The translations under genes were made by a program, and so were the position numbers. From JBDRHL01 sp043816955 (GTDB lineage: Bacteria > Planctomycetota > Phycisphaerae > Sedimentisphaerales > CAYZTY01): DNA of 46,013 nucleotides. Numbering within the stretch: the first letter of the stretch is position 1; every line of letters starts with the position of its first letter. Shown here piece by piece: positions 29,966 to 36,820 of the stretch. The stretch spans positions 1 through 46,013 of the forward strand of contig JBDRHL010000206.1 of NCBI GenBank assembly GCA_043816955.1, read 5' to 3'. A model generated the notes under the pieces. That model saw only the letters and a list, made by a program, of their open reading frames with translations, was not told the origin of the DNA and ran no database searches.

Positions 29966-30340
29966 ATGTCTGAAAAAAACTATACCATAACAATAAAGGA
30001 ACAATGCCCGGATGCAGCACCGGTTGAGATAAAGGTAAATATATTATCCGAAGGCAACCAGATATGGATTCAACCTGAAGGTTACGGTGAAAAATGTGCC
30101 GCTGACGATGAGGGCTGGCCTGTCGGAATCGAAATATGGCAAGGCAAATTGAGGTTGATAGTCTTTGATGACATCAACAGAGAAGACCCGCAGATTATCG
30201 ATCTTGAGAAAGCCAGAGAAACAGCCAGGCTAAAATGCAACTGGTGCAAAAAAGAAATCGATGAAGCAGTATCTATCAAATGGAAAGGTCTTTTGTTTTG
30301 CAGTGAACCCTGTCTGGATGCATGCAGAGCTGCACAGTAA
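29966..30340 (+). CDS. Small protein with a TRASH-like zinc end
   Basis: A 124-residue protein. The first ~75 residues form strands (YTITIKEQC, PVEIKVNIL, IWIQPEGYG, LRLIVFDDIN); the C-terminus reads CNWCKKEIDEAV, then LLFCSEPCLDAC, the C-x2-C...C-x3-C arrangement of TRASH/YHS-like treble clefs. Function is unknown. AGGTGA precedes the ATG. Confidence 0.6.
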   Translation: MSEKNYTITIKEQCPDAAPVEIKVNILSEGNQIWIQPEGYGEKCAADDEGWPVGIEIWQGKLRLIVFDDINREDPQIIDLEKARETARLKCNWCKKEIDEAVSIKWKGLLFCSEPCLDACRAAQ

Positions 30341-30374
30341 CAAAAATCATGTAAATTTTGAAAGGTGAAAAACA

Positions 30375-30701
30375 ATGAGCAAAACTAAAAATCAAATCAA
30401 CATCGCTCGTGTAATTTACGATGCTTATCCGCACTCCGATCTGCTGCCTATCGACCCCAAGCAGGATTGTCGCAATTTCCGAACTTTGCTGGCAAAAATA
30501 ACTGGTGAAAATATAGGCGACAGCCTGTTTCAATTTATTGTAGTTGAGATAGTCGAAGGCGGCGAAGGTACTGTGGATGGAGCAATCAGGGTTATGGAGC
30601 GGGCGAGAGACGATGTAGAAGCGGTATTGCAGGCGCTACAAACTGTGGCTGCCAAATCAAAAAACAAGAAACAGGAGGTAGCAAATCATGAAACTTTATG
30701 A
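30375..30701 (+). CDS. Unrecognised helical protein
   Basis: A 108-residue protein, largely helical (FRTLLAKITGENIGDSLFQFIVVEIVEG, VDGAIRVMERARDDVEAVLQAL), with a basic C-terminus. No family recognised. The next gene starts 14 bp before its stop. Confidence 0.55.
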   Translation: MSKTKNQINIARVIYDAYPHSDLLPIDPKQDCRNFRTLLAKITGENIGDSLFQFIVVEIVEGGEGTVDGAIRVMERARDDVEAVLQALQTVAAKSKNKKQEVANHETL

Positions 30702-31164
30702 AGTACAGGCAACTGAATACAACGGCGAGCAGGAATACTTCCAGAGTAAACTGTTTGCCGCTAAAAACAAAAAACACGCTCAGAAACTCGCCAGGGATTA
30801 TTTCCGGCAGTGGTATGATGACGGCGATCCGCCGAAAGATCACAATACCGACAATCCTGATGAGTTTGAATTTATCAGTGGCTGCATCAGGCTGAAGATC
30901 AAGAGTGTCCATGACATTACTCTGGATAAATGGATAAAAACGCAGATTTCGTTACACAGTACTACAGAACTGCCGGATGAACTGATGACAACCGCAATGA
31001 GTTGTTCGGGGGCAAAATTGCTGGAAGCCTGCAAGGTTATAACATCTTATACAATGGATTTGCTCTACAGGCTGGACGACCAGCTAAATCTCAGTGATGT
31101 CGAGGAAGTTCAGCAGGCAAAAGATGCTATTGCTAAATACACCGACATCGTAAAAAAACAATAG
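30688..31164 (+). CDS. Unrecognised 158-residue protein
   Basis: Begins with a short alpha/beta unit (MKLYEVQATEY, FAAKNKKHAQKLARDYFRQWY) similar in style to small element domains that link a strand to a long helix; the C-terminal half is helical and acidic. CAGGAGG lies upstream inside the previous gene. Last gene before the ubiquitin-like cassette. Confidence 0.55.
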   Translation: MKLYEVQATEYNGEQEYFQSKLFAAKNKKHAQKLARDYFRQWYDDGDPPKDHNTDNPDEFEFISGCIRLKIKSVHDITLDKWIKTQISLHSTTELPDELMTTAMSCSGAKLLEACKVITSYTMDLLYRLDDQLNLSDVEEVQQAKDAIAKYTDIVKKQ

Positions 31165-31206
31165 TAAATACACATCTTTAAATTTTTTCAACTGAAAGGA
31201 AATGTT

Positions 31207-31248
31207 ATGCAAGAATGGAATTTCTATGCGCGCAGTCCGCCTTGGTAG
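31207..31248 (+). CDS. Possible 13-residue leader peptide
   Basis: ATG 31207 after AAAGGAAATGTT encodes MQEWNFYARSPPW and stops. The same ribosome-site form (GAAAGGAAAT) precedes the ubiquitin-like gene 72 nt after this stop. It may be a regulatory leader peptide or the relic of a lost gene start. Confidence 0.25.
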   Translation: MQEWNFYARSPPW

Positions 31249-31319
31249 TCGCATTGATAGACTGTGAAAATTGTATTGAATCAAAAAGTATTAACCATTT
31301 TAATGAAAGGAAATTTACA

Positions 31320-31544
31320 ATGAGAATTTTATTTATCAACAATTTGGGCGGCGGCTTTGCAGACTTTATTAATGTCGAAGAAGGGACATCAATCGATAAG
31401 CTCTTCAAGCAGAAAATGTCTAACGAAAACGCCGAAGACTATCTTATCAGAGTCAATCGTCAGCCTGTCCCTAAGGACTATTGTCTAAAGGAAAATGACC
31501 GAGTGACAATAACTCCAACGAAGATAGAAGGTGCGGCCTGTTGA
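31320..31544 (+). CDS. Ubiquitin-like modifier (beta-grasp)
   Basis: A 74-residue protein: MRILFINNLGGGFADFINVE, then a helix (TSIDKLFKQKM), YLIRVNRQPVP, LKENDRVTITPTKIEGAAC. The strand-strand-helix-strand-strand order and 'L..NDRVTI.PTK..GA' end match ThiS/MoaD/ubiquitin-like beta-grasp folds. It ends EGAAC and not GlyGly, so trimming by the JAMM protease encoded two genes later may be needed to expose an ...EG or ...EGA end. ThiS or MoaD roles are unlikely because E2-like and JAMM genes follow and no thiamine or molybdopterin genes are present. ATG 31320 has GAAAGGAAA upstream. This corresponds to the BilA position. Confidence 0.75.
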   Translation: MRILFINNLGGGFADFINVEEGTSIDKLFKQKMSNENAEDYLIRVNRQPVPKDYCLKENDRVTITPTKIEGAAC

Positions 31545-31581
31545 GTCACCAGCAGACCGCTTAATCGCAAACATTAACCAT

Positions 31582-31620
31582 AAGGCCTCTGCTTATTTTT
31601 CAATTATAGGCGGAGGCCTT
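31582..31620 (+). promoter_or_regulatory. Leader hairpin before the E2-like gene
   Basis: AAGGCCTCTGC (31582-31592) pairs with GCGGAGGCCTT (31610-31620; one G-T pair), followed by TTTTT. Its 3' arm contains GGAGG 8 nt before an ATG at 31624, so folding could both terminate transcription and hide a ribosome site. Confidence 0.6.
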
Positions 31621-31641
31621 TTTATGCGCAAGAGGTTTTTT

Positions 31642-32706
31642 ATGAAAAAATACAAAAACATAATAAAACTGTCAAATCTGCTTTTAGATGCTCTAAACGA
31701 GCTTAAAACGGCAAGATTGCAGAAGATACAGGCCAGCCTGGAAGACTTTGGCTGTAAATGCAGTGATGCAACTAAAGACTCGCACCTGTTTTATGCCGCT
31801 GTTGAAAAAGGCTGGTTCGGATCAGCTGAAACAATCAGAACAAGAGTAAATAGAAATTTGTCTGACTTTACATATCATCTTCAGCGATTCAAAGACCTTG
31901 TAAATTCAGATGAGACCAAGCTGCCGAAGCTGGGCGATCTCTTTGCAGAATTATCGCAGATAGATCAGGAACTCGGCGAGTATCAGTTCGACCTTAAGGA
32001 AAAAACTATCTCAGTAATAACCGAGCCGATCACACTGGAAGATATTCCGTTCGGGCCGTTTGAGATAAAGCTGTTCATCGACAAGATAGACAAACTATAC
32101 ACTGAAAGCCCTTACTTTGTTATAGCACTCCAGCCCAACCCCGCAGGAGCCAACGACAGCGTCACCCATCCGCATGTAAGCGATGAAAAACTCTGTGAAG
32201 GCGATGGCGTTGTCTCCATCAGAAAAGCTATCGAACAGGGAAGATTTTGCGATTTCTTTACTATGATAGTAAACATACTGCAAACCTACAATCCAGACAG
32301 CCCGTATGTGTCCCTCGACGACTGGGAGGGAATTTCATGCTACGACTGCGGCTATACCGTATCAGGTGATGAATGTTATTACTGCGAATGCTGTGACCGT
32401 GACTATTGTTCGCAGTGCAGCACGTACTGTCAGATGTGTGATACCACACTGTGTTTGGGCTGTGCTTATGAATGCCCCGGTTGTAATGAGCCGGTCTGTC
32501 AGAATTGTACCGCCAAATGTAAGGATTGTGAGGAGGTATTTTGTAAGGATTGTTTAACTGAAGAAGGACTATGTCAAAGCTGCGAAGAGCAGAGAAAGGA
32601 AAATAGCAATGAAGAACAGGAAAGTAAACCAGAGAAGCCAGAAACCTGTGTTGCGGTTCAGTCCGACAGCGTGGGCCAAGCTATTGTTCATGCGCGATGT
32701 CACTGA
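31642..32706 (+). CDS. E2-like conjugating enzyme fused to a RING/treble-clef-like zinc tail
   Basis: A 354-residue protein. Residues ~1-115 are helical. Residues ~125-228 read as an E2/UBC-like fold: ITLEDIPFGPFEIKLFIDK, YFVIALQPNPA, then HPHVSDEKLC, matching the E2 signature HP[NH]-hydrophobic-x(4)-[hydrophobic]-C with H176 and candidate catalytic C185, and ILQTYNPDSPYVSL, like the E2 'LL..PNPD.PL' helix-loop. Residues ~233-314 hold more than 20 Cys in CxxC pairs (CYDCG, CECCDRDYC, CPGC, CKDC, CQSC), as in RING, B-box or treble-clef folds, so E2 and E3-like functions may be joined. The start could also be ATG 31624. The 3' end overlaps the JAMM gene by 98 bp. E2 assignment is by motif only. 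Confidence 0.7.
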   Translation: MKKYKNIIKLSNLLLDALNELKTARLQKIQASLEDFGCKCSDATKDSHLFYAAVEKGWFGSAETIRTRVNRNLSDFTYHLQRFKDLVNSDETKLPKLGDLFAELSQIDQELGEYQFDLKEKTISVITEPITLEDIPFGPFEIKLFIDKIDKLYTESPYFVIALQPNPAGANDSVTHPHVSDEKLCEGDGVVSIRKAIEQGRFCDFFTMIVNILQTYNPDSPYVSLDDWEGISCYDCGYTVSGDECYYCECCDRDYCSQCSTYCQMCDTTLCLGCAYECPGCNEPVCQNCTAKCKDCEEVFCKDCLTEEGLCQSCEEQRKENSNEEQESKPEKPETCVAVQSDSVGQAIVHARCH

Positions 32707-33367
32707 TAACGAAGTCGGCGGCTTCGGAATAACCGAAGCTGATGATCTTTTATTTGTAACGGATTTTGTCCTGGTAAAGCAGAAAGTAACAGCTGTAAGC
32801 GTATCTTTTGATGATGAATCAGTATCAAATTTTTTTGAGGATCAGGTCGAAGCAGGCAGACAGCCGGAGCAATTCGCCCGCGTTTGGCTGCACACTCATC
32901 CGGGCAATTCCTGTGAACCAAGTATGACTGATGAAAATACCTTCGCCAGAGTATTTGGAACCTGCAATTGGTCTGTAATGTGCATCGTCGCACAGGACGG
33001 CGGAACTTTCGCAAGACTAAGATTTAATGCTGGCCCCGGCGGAGAAGTAAAGATACCTGTCTGTGTTGACTACGGTTATGAATTCGATGCAGCTGATTTT
33101 GAAGTCTGGCAGCAGCAGTATAAAGCTAATGTCACTGAAGATGACACCTTCAAGCTTACCAGTAAATCAAAACAGACATCAGATGAAACACAGCAGGAAG
33201 TTGGCATTTTCGGCAGTGAAGATTTTAGCGGTGCATCTCAATACTCAAATCAGAATTTGCTTTCAGAAATTGATGCAATGGATCCTATGGAACGCGAAAT
33301 CTTTATGGAAGAGTTGTCTGTGCGAAGCGATTTCTGGGACGAAGAAACGGAGGTGTTTTATGAGTGA
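32609..33367 (+). CDS. JAMM/JAB-family protease (deubiquitinase-like)
   Basis: A 252-residue protein with a complete JAMM zinc site: E35 (NEVGG), H95-x-H97 (LHTHPG), S105 and D108 with the canonical seven- and two-residue gaps (HTHPGNSCEPSMTD). Residues ~14-165 form the JAB domain; the rest is an acidic tail with no known domain. Enzymes of this fold cut isopeptide or C-terminal peptide bonds of ubiquitin-like proteins, and in bacterial cassettes they mature or remove the modifier. ATG 32609 is preceded by AGAAAGGA. The end overlaps the E1 gene by 8 bp. This matches the BilC/Cap3 position. Confidence 0.85.
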   Translation: MKNRKVNQRSQKPVLRFSPTAWAKLLFMRDVTDNEVGGFGITEADDLLFVTDFVLVKQKVTAVSVSFDDESVSNFFEDQVEAGRQPEQFARVWLHTHPGNSCEPSMTDENTFARVFGTCNWSVMCIVAQDGGTFARLRFNAGPGGEVKIPVCVDYGYEFDAADFEVWQQQYKANVTEDDTFKLTSKSKQTSDETQQEVGIFGSEDFSGASQYSNQNLLSEIDAMDPMEREIFMEELSVRSDFWDEETEVFYE

Positions 33368-34013
33368 TAGATTCTCAAGACAGGCAGATATTGTGCCGCG
33401 AGAAAGAATCCTCGACTGTAAAGCCACCGTAATAGGCGTTGGTGCTATTGGAAGGCAGGTTGCATTGCAGCTTACTGCCATAGGCGTACCACATCTTCAA
33501 CTTATAGATTTTGACCATGTGGAGACATCCAACCTGGCTACGCAGGGATTTCTACAGAAAGATTTGAAAAGACCCAAGGTTGATGCAACAGCTGAGTTTA
33601 CCAGAGAGATGGATAATGACCTGAACGTTGAAGTTATATTTGAGCGGTTCAAGCGGTCAACTCCTGTAGGTAACTGTGTCTTTGCATGCGTTGATTCAAT
33701 AGAAATTCGAAAGCTTATATGGGATTCGGTAAAATACAAAGCTTCTTTTTACTGCGATGGACGAATGAGTGCTGAAGTTTTGCGAGTGATCACCGCCTGC
33801 GACGAAAAGAGCAGACAGTATTATCCTCAGACACTCTTTACTGCCCAGCAGGCCCATGCTGGCCCTTGTACAGCGAAAACCACGATCTACTGTGCCAATA
33901 TAGCGGCGGGGTTTATGCTGGCGCAATTTACCAAGTATCTTCGATTGCTACCGGTTGACCCTGATATCCAAATCAATCTTCTGGCTTCGGAAATTAATGT
34001 GGGTGAGTGTTAA
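33360..34013 (+). CDS. E1-like (ThiF-family) activating enzyme
   Basis: A 217-residue adenylation domain: GVGAIG (26-31) nucleotide loop, LIDFDHVETSNLATQGF (48-64) with D52 and N58, KRPKVDA (70-76) with a conserved Lys, and ACVDS (109-113). GPCTAKT (168-174) places C170 where E1-type enzymes have the thioester cysteine. The enzyme would adenylate the C-terminus of the ubiquitin-like protein at 31320 and pass it to the E2-like enzyme. It is small, having no second Cys domain or ubiquitin-fold domain. The true start is ATG 33360 after CGGAGGT. This matches the BilD position. Confidence 0.83.
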   Translation: MSDRFSRQADIVPRERILDCKATVIGVGAIGRQVALQLTAIGVPHLQLIDFDHVETSNLATQGFLQKDLKRPKVDATAEFTREMDNDLNVEVIFERFKRSTPVGNCVFACVDSIEIRKLIWDSVKYKASFYCDGRMSAEVLRVITACDEKSRQYYPQTLFTAQQAHAGPCTAKTTIYCANIAAGFMLAQFTKYLRLLPVDPDIQINLLASEINVGEC

Positions 34014-34024
34014 TGTTAACCAGA

Positions 34025-34065
34025 GCTTAGCGATAGCAAAGTTTGGCTATCGCTAAGCCATTTTT
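34025..34065 (+). promoter_or_regulatory. Leader hairpin before the 34093 gene
   Basis: GCTTAGCGATAGC (34025-34037) pairs exactly with GCTATCGCTAAGC (34046-34058), followed by CATTTTT. It ends 27-34 nt before the next start and could terminate the cassette transcript or serve as a processing site. Confidence 0.65.
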
Positions 34066-34092
34066 ACAAAATAATAAGCGAGGTGCAAATCT

Positions 34093-34359
34093 ATGACAAA
34101 CCAAAAAACTAAGGACAGAAGAATACGAAACATTCAACAATTGAAAGAGCTGGCCAAAAACGGCCTGGAGTGTTTCATCCTGCTAAATGGCGGGCTGAGA
34201 AGTTCCAAGTATATCTGTTACCATCCTGAGGATAACAGTTTTTATGTGCTCCATTATATTGATGGCAGCGACGAGAGATTAACCGAAAGCCAATTCCTTG
34301 ATAGCGAATATACCAATATAGCTGAGGCACTGGAAAAAGGTGCTTTAATTGTGGATTAG
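34093..34359 (+). CDS. Unrecognised 88-residue protein
   Basis: Begins with a basic helix (KTKDRRIRNIQQLKELAKNG) followed by beta structure (FILLNGGLRSSKYICYHPEDNSFYVLHYIDG). No family recognised. GAGGTG is 8 nt upstream. Confidence 0.55.
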   Translation: MTNQKTKDRRIRNIQQLKELAKNGLECFILLNGGLRSSKYICYHPEDNSFYVLHYIDGSDERLTESQFLDSEYTNIAEALEKGALIVD

Positions 34360-34376
34360 AAAGGACAGGTGACAAA

Positions 34377-35036
34377 ATGTATTACAAAGAAGTTGATAAA
34401 CGCTACAAAGATTCGATGATAAAATACCTTAGAAAACATTTCAGGTATCACACCATGAACAGCTGGAATAAATCTACCAGCTACGCGAACAACATCAAGC
34501 TATACAACATTGACAAACCTGCTGATGTTGATGACGACACGTTTTGGGAAATGATTGGGCTAACTGAATGGCAGGAAAAACTAAGCGACCTGCTGGAAGA
34601 TTTCGGCAGAAAACATAATTGGCTCTGGCAAGCTGGAATTAATGGAAGAAGCGGCGGTTACGTTGTTTTGTACAGAGGCGGCATCAAGCCCAGTGGTTAC
34701 AAAAGCTACTGTACTCATTGTGGCCAGAAGAACTACGAGGCTGTGCTGGAAGGCCAGATGGGTACTTGCGGCAGATGCGAGGCAAAAACCAGAGTAAACT
34801 TCAAGCAGACGCATATACAGGTTTTTACCTGGCCGGGCAAATCTGTTGACGAATACGAAAATTTTTCCGATTGGACGCTGACTGAAATCAGAGAGCGTGT
34901 AGAACTGGTGCAGGATTTTGACAGGCTATGCGATACTATCGCAGATGAATACATATACCTTTGCAAGAATTATCGCATTGCCGAAGAGGAAATCCTTGTC
35001 CCCAAAACCATTAAAATTTTAGAACCTGTTGGCTGA
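34377..35036 (+). CDS. Protein with a central zinc site
   Basis: A 219-residue protein. CTHCGQ (about 112-117) and CGRCE (about 131-135) form a zinc ribbon; the surroundings are helical and charged. No family recognised. It starts 17 nt after the preceding gene, with AGGTGA upstream. Confidence 0.58.
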   Translation: MYYKEVDKRYKDSMIKYLRKHFRYHTMNSWNKSTSYANNIKLYNIDKPADVDDDTFWEMIGLTEWQEKLSDLLEDFGRKHNWLWQAGINGRSGGYVVLYRGGIKPSGYKSYCTHCGQKNYEAVLEGQMGTCGRCEAKTRVNFKQTHIQVFTWPGKSVDEYENFSDWTLTEIRERVELVQDFDRLCDTIADEYIYLCKNYRIAEEEILVPKTIKILEPVG

Positions 35037-35052
35037 TTGGAGGTGATTTTAA

Positions 35053-35256
35053 ATGGCTAAACCGAATATTATGACAATTGCTTCGTTAAAGAAGTTGTTA
35101 GAGCAGTTAGGAAATGAACTCGGCGATGACTACCAGATATGGCTTTCGTCGGATGAAGAAGGCAATCAGTTTTTGCCGATGTATGAAAATCCGCAGTTGT
35201 GTTTGGGAATTGAAAAAGGGGAAAAGAAAATTATTCTTTTTCCTTCGCACTGCTAA
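35053..35256 (+). CDS. Unrecognised 67-residue protein
   Basis: Reads MAKPNIMTIASLKKLLEQLG, then YQIWLSSDEEGNQFLPMY and ends in a short strand. The style of a helix followed by strands resembles small element proteins of unknown role. TGGAGGTGA precedes the ATG. It is the last gene of the operon. Confidence 0.55.
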   Translation: MAKPNIMTIASLKKLLEQLGNELGDDYQIWLSSDEEGNQFLPMYENPQLCLGIEKGEKKIILFPSHC

Positions 35257-35275
35257 GTTCTTTAATTTCCTTCCC

Positions 35276-35300
35276 CCGCAGCTTTTTAGCTGCGGTTTTT
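35276..35300 (+). terminator. Operon terminator
   Basis: CCGCAGCT (35276-35283) pairs with AGCTGCGG (35288-35295) around TTTT, followed by T5. It ends the long plus-strand operon. Confidence 0.85.
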
Positions 35301-35328
35301 CACACATTGTAGCGATAGCTCTTTTCAG

Positions 35329-35571
35329 TTATTTATTGTTTTTTGCTCTTCGGGCCTTTCTTTTCGCTATTTTTGCCTGATGCTTTTCATAGATATCATG
35401 AAGCCATTCCTTGACGGGGGATTTCCATGGTTGGGATTTGGATGGTATATTCTTGATAAGTTTAACGGGATTAAGTCCAAGTTCCTTGGCCATACGAACT
35501 TCTTCATTATTGAGTCGGCACTTTTTCTTAGCCTCAATCCAGAGTTTTTCTTTTTGCTGAGAATTCTTCAT
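35329..35571 (-). CDS. Small basic element protein
   Basis: An 80-residue basic protein: NEEVRMAKELGLNPVKLIKNIPSKSQPWKSPVKEWLHDIYEKH and a Lys/Arg-rich end. The pattern 'A.ELG..P..L.......WK.P....I...' is familiar from uncharacterised proteins of bacterial mobile elements, though I cannot name the family. It faces the operon end and marks the right limit of recognisable element genes. Confidence 0.6.
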   Translation of the reverse strand: MKNSQQKEKLWIEAKKKCRLNNEEVRMAKELGLNPVKLIKNIPSKSQPWKSPVKEWLHDIYEKHQAKIAKRKARRAKNNK

Positions 35572-36065
35572 AGGACAGATTATAATCTGTGTCGAATGTA
35601 GCTGTCATCAAAAAATAAGGGGCGAAAAAAGTCTTTTTAAAGTACGAAAAAAGTACTGCTTAGAATAACTCAGATTGGGTAGAAACTTTGTTACCGTTCT
35701 TTGCAATAATGGGGGCACGAAATTGCGCTCAGCCTTTGTGATAATGTGATTCTGCAGTTGTGTTCATTCTTTCATAATAGGGTCAGAGTTTTAGACTTTT
35801 GGCGTGTTTATTGTGGTCAAAAACGCAGAATATGATATGCCAAGTTGGCTTTGAGTTTTTATTTGTAGTATTTAAGGGCGTATTGGAGGATTGTTGATAT
35901 GAGGCTCTTAAATACATCAGGCCTGGCCACATAATCGTCATACTCCCTGTCTGCCGAAAAATATAATAATATGTCAATCACTGTATCATCTTTAAGCAAA
36001 AGGAGTTAGGCATATTAGCATAAAAAATCGTTGAGTTTTTCAAAAAAATAATTGAACAGAGAACT
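35572..36065. other. Gene-free junction between element and arsenic operon
   Basis: No gene is supported in almost 500 bp. The stretch is AT-rich. AGGGTCAGAGTTTTAGACTT near 35780 resembles sequence often found at the ends of Y1-transposase elements, so a decayed transposon may lie here. No copy of the tRNA-Val 3' end was found, so this is not an obvious attachment site. Confidence 0.35.
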
Positions 36066-36093
36066 TATAATGTTACTATATGAGCATAACATT
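36066..36093 (+). promoter_or_regulatory. Promoter and ArsR operator
   Basis: TATAAT (36066-36071) forms a consensus -10; it overlaps AATGTTA (36069-36075), which is inverted at TAACATT (36087-36093) with 11 bp between. A dyad across a -10 just upstream of an arsR-type gene is the usual ArsR autoregulation arrangement. No good -35 is visible. Confidence 0.65.
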
Positions 36094-36121
36094 GTATAAT
36101 CATTATTAGAGGATTGACTCT

Positions 36122-36451
36122 ATGGATGCTGATACGAAAAAGTTTTATGAATTAAAGGCTGAGATCATTCAGGCAGCAGCGCATCCTATACGACTCGCCA
36201 TTATTGAATTCTTAGTCAACGGTGAGCAATGCGTCTGTGATATTGTCGAGTATGTTGATGCCCAGAGGTCCAACGTGTCAAGGCATCTGTCTGTAATGCT
36301 CAAGGCTGGTGTTGTTGAAAGCCGCAAAGATGGCCTGAAAATGATGTATTCGCTCAAAACACCTTGTATTGTAAAGTTTCTTGGATGCGTAGAAGAAGCC
36401 CTGAAAGAGAGAATGAAAAGCCAAGCAACCCTTTTGCGGAAGCTGGGCTGA
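36122..36451 (+). CDS. arsR: ArsR-family metalloid-responsive repressor
   Basis: A 109-residue winged-helix regulator. AAHPIRLAIIEFLVNGEQCVCDI carries the C37-x-C39 pair of the ArsR 'ELCVCDL' metalloid site at the start of the DNA-binding domain; further Cys residues (C82, C89) near the C-terminus may be a third ligand. VSRHLSVMLKAGVVESRKDG is recognition helix and wing. Arsenite or antimonite binding would release DNA and open the operon. AGAGG lies 10 nt upstream of the ATG, downstream of the dyad operator. Confidence 0.85.
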   Translation: MDADTKKFYELKAEIIQAAAHPIRLAIIEFLVNGEQCVCDIVEYVDAQRSNVSRHLSVMLKAGVVESRKDGLKMMYSLKTPCIVKFLGCVEEALKERMKSQATLLRKLG

Positions 36452-36501
36452 TATTTTTTTTGAGAACAAATGTGAGTGTTTGATTGTATAGTGTTATATT
36501 T

Positions 36502-36816
36502 ATGGACGACTTTTTTAATGCAAAGTGGATATTGATGAGCAAGATTCTTAAGCCTCTGGTTTGCAGCGGCAGGCTTGGAATATTTGCTCTTTTAAGTGAT
36601 GACGACATAAATATTGAACAGCTTTCCCAGCAAAGCGGGATGTCGAAATCGACTGTATGCCGACACCTGCGGGCACTTTATAACAGCGGCCTTGTAAGAA
36701 GAACCAAGCAAGGTCAGCAAGTGTTTTACCGGTTAGATAAGTTTAGCTGCAATCTTGCTGCAGATTTGAAAAGAGTGACAAATTGTATATTAACAAAACA
36801 GTTAGGGAGTCATTGA
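36502..36816 (+). CDS. Second ArsR-like regulator
   Basis: About 104 residues: LVCSGRLGIFALLSDDDINIEQLSQQSG, MSKSTVCRHLRALYNSGLVRR, then a wing. It lacks the CxC site of the first regulator but has isolated Cys residues (LVCSG, TVCRHL), so its signal may differ. ATG 36502 is in frame from TTG 36484, but ATG 36535, with GTGGA upstream, is equally likely. Confidence 0.7.
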   Translation: MDDFFNAKWILMSKILKPLVCSGRLGIFALLSDDDINIEQLSQQSGMSKSTVCRHLRALYNSGLVRRTKQGQQVFYRLDKFSCNLAADLKRVTNCILTKQLGSH

Positions 36817-36820
36817 AGAT

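Noticed and set aside
31320..34013. ThiS/ThiF or MoaD/MoeB sulfur-carrier genes
   Set aside because: An E2-like and a JAMM gene lie between them and no thiamine or molybdopterin genes are near.
31320..34013. PRTRC system
   Set aside because: PRTRC also has a ubiquitin-like protein, a JAB protein and a ThiF protein, but its typical ParB-related and other members are not seen, and the E2-like zinc protein is not part of it.
35783..35977. Minus-strand 64-codon frame before the arsenic operon
   Set aside because: No ribosome site and a composition typical of AT-rich noncoding DNA.
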